From assembly GCA_022736535.1 (NCBI GenBank), contig DZCT01000230.1:1-7911 (forward strand): 7,911 nt of DNA, given 5' to 3'. Shown here one piece after another: positions 5,776-7,911 of this stretch (the first letter of the stretch is position 1; each line of letters begins with the position of its first letter). The notes under the pieces are model-generated. The model did no database searches and was not told the origin of the DNA. It worked only from the letters and a program-made list of their open reading frames with translations. This DNA comes from Desulfatirhabdium butyrativorans. Lineage in GTDB: Bacteria; Desulfobacterota; Desulfobacteria; Desulfobacterales; JAIFKL01. A program made the translations under genes and the position numbers.

Positions 5776-6744
5776 TTGCATATAGAAGAAAAAATTACCT
5801 GGCATCGTCTTTTGGCGATAGCGTTGACGGATTATTTCACGGATACAGCATATCAGGTGGAATCAGAAAAGGACCTTTCGGTCATACAGCAGTTTTTGGA
5901 CATTCTTATTATCCGAAGGTTCGAGGGATATCTGCCGGAAGAATCCGCGGACGGTCTCGAAGAACTTGCGGAGCATAACCTGATGACTTACAAATCTCAT
6001 CAGGAAGCTCTTGACGGATGGGCAATGAACGAACTGGTCGGGCATTATGTGAGTTACCGCAAATCAGTGAGTCCCAAGAACAAATTTGTTCCGGAAAAAT
6101 GTTTCCGGCTGTATGCTGTCAGTACCCGGTTTCCGAAAAATCTTTCGGTCTCGGTCACTCTGAAGGAATATAAAAAAGGGATTTACGATGTTATATGGGG
6201 AAATCTCGGCATCCGGCTGATCGTTCTCAGCCGGGTGTCCCCGGACAGAAGAAATGCTATATGGCATCTGTTTTCCGCCATTCCGGAGGCGGTCCGTCAG
6301 GGTGCGGGTACTTACCGATGGCGGAGAAAAGACCTGAGTACCGTTATGAACACACTGTTCGTAAAATACAGAGCGGAGGGATTTGCCATGCCTTACACTG
6401 TTGAAGACTATAAAAGAGACATTGCGATGGATTACCTGGAGAGTCTGCCAGCGGATGAAGTTCTGAAACGCTATTCCGCGGAAGAAGTGCTGAAACGCTA
6501 TTCCGCGGATGAGGTGCTGAAACGCTATTCCGCGGATGAAGTGCTGAGACGTTATTCCGCGGATGAGGTGCTGAGACGCTATTCCGCGGATGAAGTGCTG
6601 AGACGTTATTCCGCGGATGAAGTGCTGAGACGTTATTCCGCGGATGAGGTGCTGAAAGCCCTTCTGAAAAACTGCTCTCCGGGAAAGCGAAAAAAAATAG
6701 AAGCTCTGATAAAAGCCTTGCAGGACACGGAAGATGAAATTTGA
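5776..6744 (+). CDS. PD-(D/E)XK/Rpn-like protein with C-terminal 9-residue repeats
   Basis: 322 residues from TTG 5776; an in-frame TTG at 5677 would add 33 unlikely residues. The N-terminal part (ITWHRLLAIALTDYF, then VESEKDLSVIQQFLDILIIR) resembles a large family of nuclease-fold proteins with repetitive tails, related to Rpn/transposase-associated PD-(D/E)XK proteins. D42 at the end of a likely beta-strand fits the catalytic Asp. The later NLMTYKSHQEALDGWA aligns with the ExK/ExQ strand, but T71 replaces the acid, so activity is uncertain; E29 or E31 could contribute. The middle (about 80-200) is mixed alpha/beta with no motif I can name. Residues 205-224 (MPYTVEDYKRDIAMDYLESL) lead into eight 9-residue repeats (225-296, SADEVLKRY type), then a Lys-rich tail. 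It has its own promoter, with no downstream partner for 687 nt. Roles proposed for Rpn proteins are DNA cleavage, recombination and phage defence. Confidence 0.85.
   Translation: MHIEEKITWHRLLAIALTDYFTDTAYQVESEKDLSVIQQFLDILIIRRFEGYLPEESADGLEELAEHNLMTYKSHQEALDGWAMNELVGHYVSYRKSVSPKNKFVPEKCFRLYAVSTRFPKNLSVSVTLKEYKKGIYDVIWGNLGIRLIVLSRVSPDRRNAIWHLFSAIPEAVRQGAGTYRWRRKDLSTVMNTLFVKYRAEGFAMPYTVEDYKRDIAMDYLESLPADEVLKRYSAEEVLKRYSADEVLKRYSADEVLRRYSADEVLRRYSADEVLRRYSADEVLRRYSADEVLKALLKNCSPGKRKKIEALIKALQDTEDEI
6388..6744 (+). CDS. Possible intragenic small protein: C-terminal repeat domain from internal ATG
   Basis: In frame with the nuclease-like gene, ATG 6388 (residue 205) is preceded by GGAGGG at 6375-6380 with 7 nt between, a better start signal than that of the full gene. 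A -10-like TAAAAT lies at 6362-6367, though I see no -35 box at the right distance. The product would be 118 residues: MPYTVEDYKRDIAMDYLESL, the whole repeat array, and the tail GKRKKIEALIKALQDTEDEI. It lacks the nuclease-like domain. Rpn proteins of Escherichia coli have been reported to be controlled by a small protein made from an internal start in their own C-terminal part; the geometry here is the same. Whether it is made is unknown. Confidence 0.45.
   Translation: MPYTVEDYKRDIAMDYLESLPADEVLKRYSAEEVLKRYSADEVLKRYSADEVLRRYSADEVLRRYSADEVLRRYSADEVLRRYSADEVLKALLKNCSPGKRKKIEALIKALQDTEDEI
6448..6663 (+). repeat. 27-bp coding minisatellite, 8 units
   Basis: Eight head-to-tail 27-bp units, in frame, coding PADEVLKRY, SAEEVLKRY, SADEVLKRY, four SADEVLRRY, then SADEVLKAL. 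Units start at 6448, 6475, 6502, 6529, 6556, 6583, 6610 and 6637. Units 4, 6 and 7 are identical at base level and the others differ by only a few bases, which indicates recent expansion. Because 27 is a multiple of 3, copy-number change keeps the frame. Each junction carries CCGCGG except before unit 1. Confidence 0.97.
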
Positions 6745-6871
6745 ACATCAGTCTGCCTTTTCCCTGCGGGCGTCTAAGGATAAAATATCCGATTGTCTGC
6801 AAGGATATCAGGACCGGCTCCGGCTGCGACGGGAGATAATATTCTCAGCACCGGCATAAACTGAACATTTT

Positions 6872-6955
6872 ATGTCATTCTGAGCGCAGCGAAGAATCTC
6901 CGTCTGAATGCGGGAATCCCGGAAAAGAGATTCTTCGCTGCGCTCTGAATAACAT
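6872..6955. repeat. MITE-like inverted repeat with 29-bp arms
   Basis: Left arm 6872-6900 begins ATGTCATTCTGAGCGCAGCG; right arm 6927-6955 is its reverse complement with 2 mismatches in 29. The 26-nt centre holds a further small palindrome (GGGAATCCC). The motif CATTCTGAGCGCAGCGAAGA recurs, as far as I recall, in many unrelated environmental genomes as a noncoding dispersed repeat. No transposase is present, so it would be non-autonomous. The stem is followed by TTTT at 6955-6958, so it might also slow transcription leaving the upstream gene. Confidence 0.8.
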
Positions 6956-7099
6956 TTTCGATGATATTTGATAAGCAAGCCCTTCCGCAGGATGGCAGAG
7001 TTTGCAGATAAAACCGGTCTGCGCTGTTGCCCTGCGCCGTTCCTCCGATCATGCCGGATAAACAGTGTATCCGAACCCCGCCTGATGTCGTGTTCTTTT

Positions 7100-7262
7100 A
7101 TTCGTGTTCATTCGTGGCAAAAAAAACACCGCACTTTTTTTCAGCCACGAATGAACACGAATGAACACGAATTTGTTACAAAAAACACGGACAGCCGGTC
7201 AAAAATATTCGTGGCATTTCGCTTTTCAATTCGTGTTCATTCGTGGCAAAAAAAACACCGCA
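7100..7262. repeat. Cluster of ATTCGTGTTCATTCGTGGC repeats, direct and inverted
   Basis: A 34-bp sequence starting ATTCGTGTTCATTCGTGGC and running on through A8 and CACCGCA occurs twice without change (7100-7133 and 7229-7262). Between them GCCACGAATGAACACGAAT (7144-7162) is an exact inverted copy of the first 19 bases, followed by a further GAACACGAAT (7163-7172), and ATTCGTGGCA recurs at 7207-7216. The first copy and its inverse can form a long hairpin whose A8 and T-run also pair. This is a recurrent noncoding repeat of environmental bacteria, from memory. Mechanism of spread is unknown. Confidence 0.85.
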
Positions 7263-7373
7263 TTTTTAAAAGCGGTTTGAAGAAGCATTACATCCTGAAA
7301 ATAAAGAATATTTCGATTTTCGGAGCGGGGCATAGGGGAATTTTGCGCTGCGGAAAGACTCCCGTTAGAAACA

Positions 7374-7402
7374 TTGACAGGCTTATGAGTTTATGATATT
7401 AA
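7374..7402 (+). promoter_or_regulatory. Sigma70-type promoter of the DUF4160-DUF2442 pair
   Basis: A perfect -35 TTGACA (7374-7379), 17-nt spacer, and TATTAA (7397-7402) preceded by TGA, giving an extended -10 element. The start of transcription would be near 7409, leaving a leader of about 23 nt before ATG 7432. Confidence 0.65.
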
Positions 7403-7417
7403 ATTACAATCAATTAT

Positions 7418-7424
7418 AGGAGGT
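7418..7424 (+). promoter_or_regulatory. Ribosome binding site of the DUF4160 gene
   Basis: AGGAGGT with 7 nt before ATG 7432: near-ideal sequence and spacing. Confidence 0.85.
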
Positions 7425-7431
7425 TATACAA

Positions 7432-7692
7432 ATGCCGGAACTGTCAAGATTTTTCGGAATCATCATCAGGATGTTCTATGATGAACATGAGCCGCCGCAC
7501 TTTCATGCTGAGTACTCAGGCAGGAAAGCATTATTTGATTTTGACGGGAATATCATTAAAGGAAGTCTTGAATCAAGAACAGCAACCAAACTTGTACGTG
7601 AATGGGTTGATCTTCATGTGTCAGAGCTTGAAGAAGCTTGGAAACTGGCAAGAGAGAGTCAGGATATAAAAAAGATCGAACCGCTGAAATAG
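7432..7692 (+). CDS. DUF4160 family protein
   Basis: 86 residues, the normal length of this small cytoplasmic family. The typical signature is complete: MPELSRFFGIIIRMFYDEHE, then PPHFHAEYSGRKALFDFDG, a helix with LVREWVDLHVSELEEAWKLA, and the ending IKKIEPLK. The HEPPHFH motif (residues 19-25) is the most conserved part and could bind metal or act in catalysis, though no activity is established that I know of. The gene has its own strong promoter and ribosome site and is followed after 10 nt by a DUF2442 gene. Such pairs recur in many bacteria and archaea and have a toxin-antitoxin-like layout; that role is a proposal, not shown here. Confidence 0.93.
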   Translation: MPELSRFFGIIIRMFYDEHEPPHFHAEYSGRKALFDFDGNIIKGSLESRTATKLVREWVDLHVSELEEAWKLARESQDIKKIEPLK

Positions 7693-7702
7693 GGGGAATA
7701 TC

Positions 7703-7911
7703 ATGTGGAATATGAATGATGTCATCAGTATCAGTTACAGAAAAAATTATACTTTTCATGTAGTTTTTGATAACGGCGCAGCCGGAAATATTGATTTGTC
7801 GGAATATATCAGAAAAGGTCCGATATTTAATCCGCTAAGGAACAAGGAATTTTTTAAGCAGGCAAGAATAGAAGGCGGAACAATATGTTGGCCCAACGGC
7901 GCTGATATTGC
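7703..7911 (+). CDS. DUF2442 family protein (3' end beyond window)
   Basis: 69 complete codons are visible, running off the right edge; the family is usually about 80-90 residues, so little is missing. ATG 7703 follows AGGGGGAA (7691-7698), which overlaps the stop codon of the DUF4160 gene, so the two are probably translated from one message. Visible features are a short N-terminal strand pair (DVISISYRKNYTFHVVFDNG), the NIDLSEYIRKGPIFNPLRN segment, and the family ending ICWPNGADI. DUF2442 proteins are small cytoplasmic proteins, some with a DNA-binding-like fold; a partner or antitoxin role for DUF4160 is inference. Confidence 0.9.
   Translation, partial: MWNMNDVISISYRKNYTFHVVFDNGAAGNIDLSEYIRKGPIFNPLRNKEFFKQARIEGGTICWPNGADI

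Larger units (their letters stand above)
6745..7431. other. Noncoding stretch with dispersed repeats
   Basis: 687 nt with no credible gene. It contains a small hairpin (GGATA aaa TATCC, 6778-6790), a MITE-like inverted repeat (6872-6955), the ATTCGTG repeat cluster (7100-7262) and the promoter of the DUF4160 gene (7374-7402). I see no classic terminator (GC stem plus T-run) straight after the nuclease-like gene. The 6956-7099 and 7263-7370 stretches show nothing I can name. Confidence 0.75.

Noticed and set aside
6448..6663. CRISPR-like regularity of the 27-bp repeats
   Set aside because: Units are directly abutted with no spacers and lie inside a coding frame.
6778..6790. Small hairpin GGATA aaa TATCC as a terminator
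   Set aside because: Five weak base pairs and no T-run after it.
6344..6802. 152-codon minus-strand frame with a pentapeptide-like repeat (LHPRNNVSA)
   Set aside because: It is the antisense of the 27-bp coding repeats; its periodicity only reflects the minisatellite on the plus strand.
6968..7396. 142-codon plus-strand frame
   Set aside because: Much of it (IRVHSWQKKHR, NTNEHEF) is a translation of the ATTCGTG repeats in direct and inverted copies; no ribosome site at its start and no recognisable domain.

Overview
The window looks like accessory DNA from a Gram-negative, probably environmental bacterium. The most specific hint is the dockerin-like EF-hand pair in the middle phosphatase gene (ligand loops followed by LKDAILCLRILAG and IGLAELIYILYTVSG). 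From memory, that style is common in secreted proteins of Desulfobacterota (sulfate-reducer relatives such as Desulfonema). The large secreted PKD/EF-hand proteins, the repeat-tailed nuclease-like gene and the dispersed intergenic repeats fit such a genome. The assignment is an inference, not a proof.

Left half (1-5383, minus strand): two long genes for secreted proteins, read leftwards and 66 nt apart, so possibly co-transcribed. The upstream one (2492-5383) encodes a 963-residue protein with two purple-acid-phosphatase-like modules joined by a dockerin-like calcium-binding pair. The downstream one starts at 2425 and runs off the left edge, with at least 808 residues. It has an export signal, a duplicated cysteine-rich segment, a duplicated helical region with LTxxQ-like motifs, a PKD domain, and an SMP-30/gluconolactonase-type beta-propeller cut by the edge. 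Both proteins should act outside the cytoplasm; the substrates cannot be read from the sequence.

Centre (5384-5775): a divergent intergenic region with two 66-bp direct repeats (61/66 identical, 99 bp apart), a 15-bp palindrome and a good sigma70-type promoter facing right.

Right half (5776-7911, plus strand): a 322-residue PD-(D/E)XK/Rpn-like protein with a TTG start and a C-terminal array of eight 9-residue repeats coded by a 27-bp minisatellite. Just before the array, inside the gene and in frame, GGAGGG lies 7 nt upstream of an ATG. This would yield a separate 118-residue C-terminal protein, like the intragenic antitoxins reported for Rpn proteins, and is the most interesting observation here. 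A noncoding 687-bp stretch follows, with a MITE-like inverted repeat (6872-6955) and a cluster of ATTCGTGTTCATTCGTGGC repeats (7100-7262). The window ends with a promoter driving a DUF4160 gene and a DUF2442 gene cut by the right edge, a small two-gene unit often seen together and toxin-antitoxin-like in layout.
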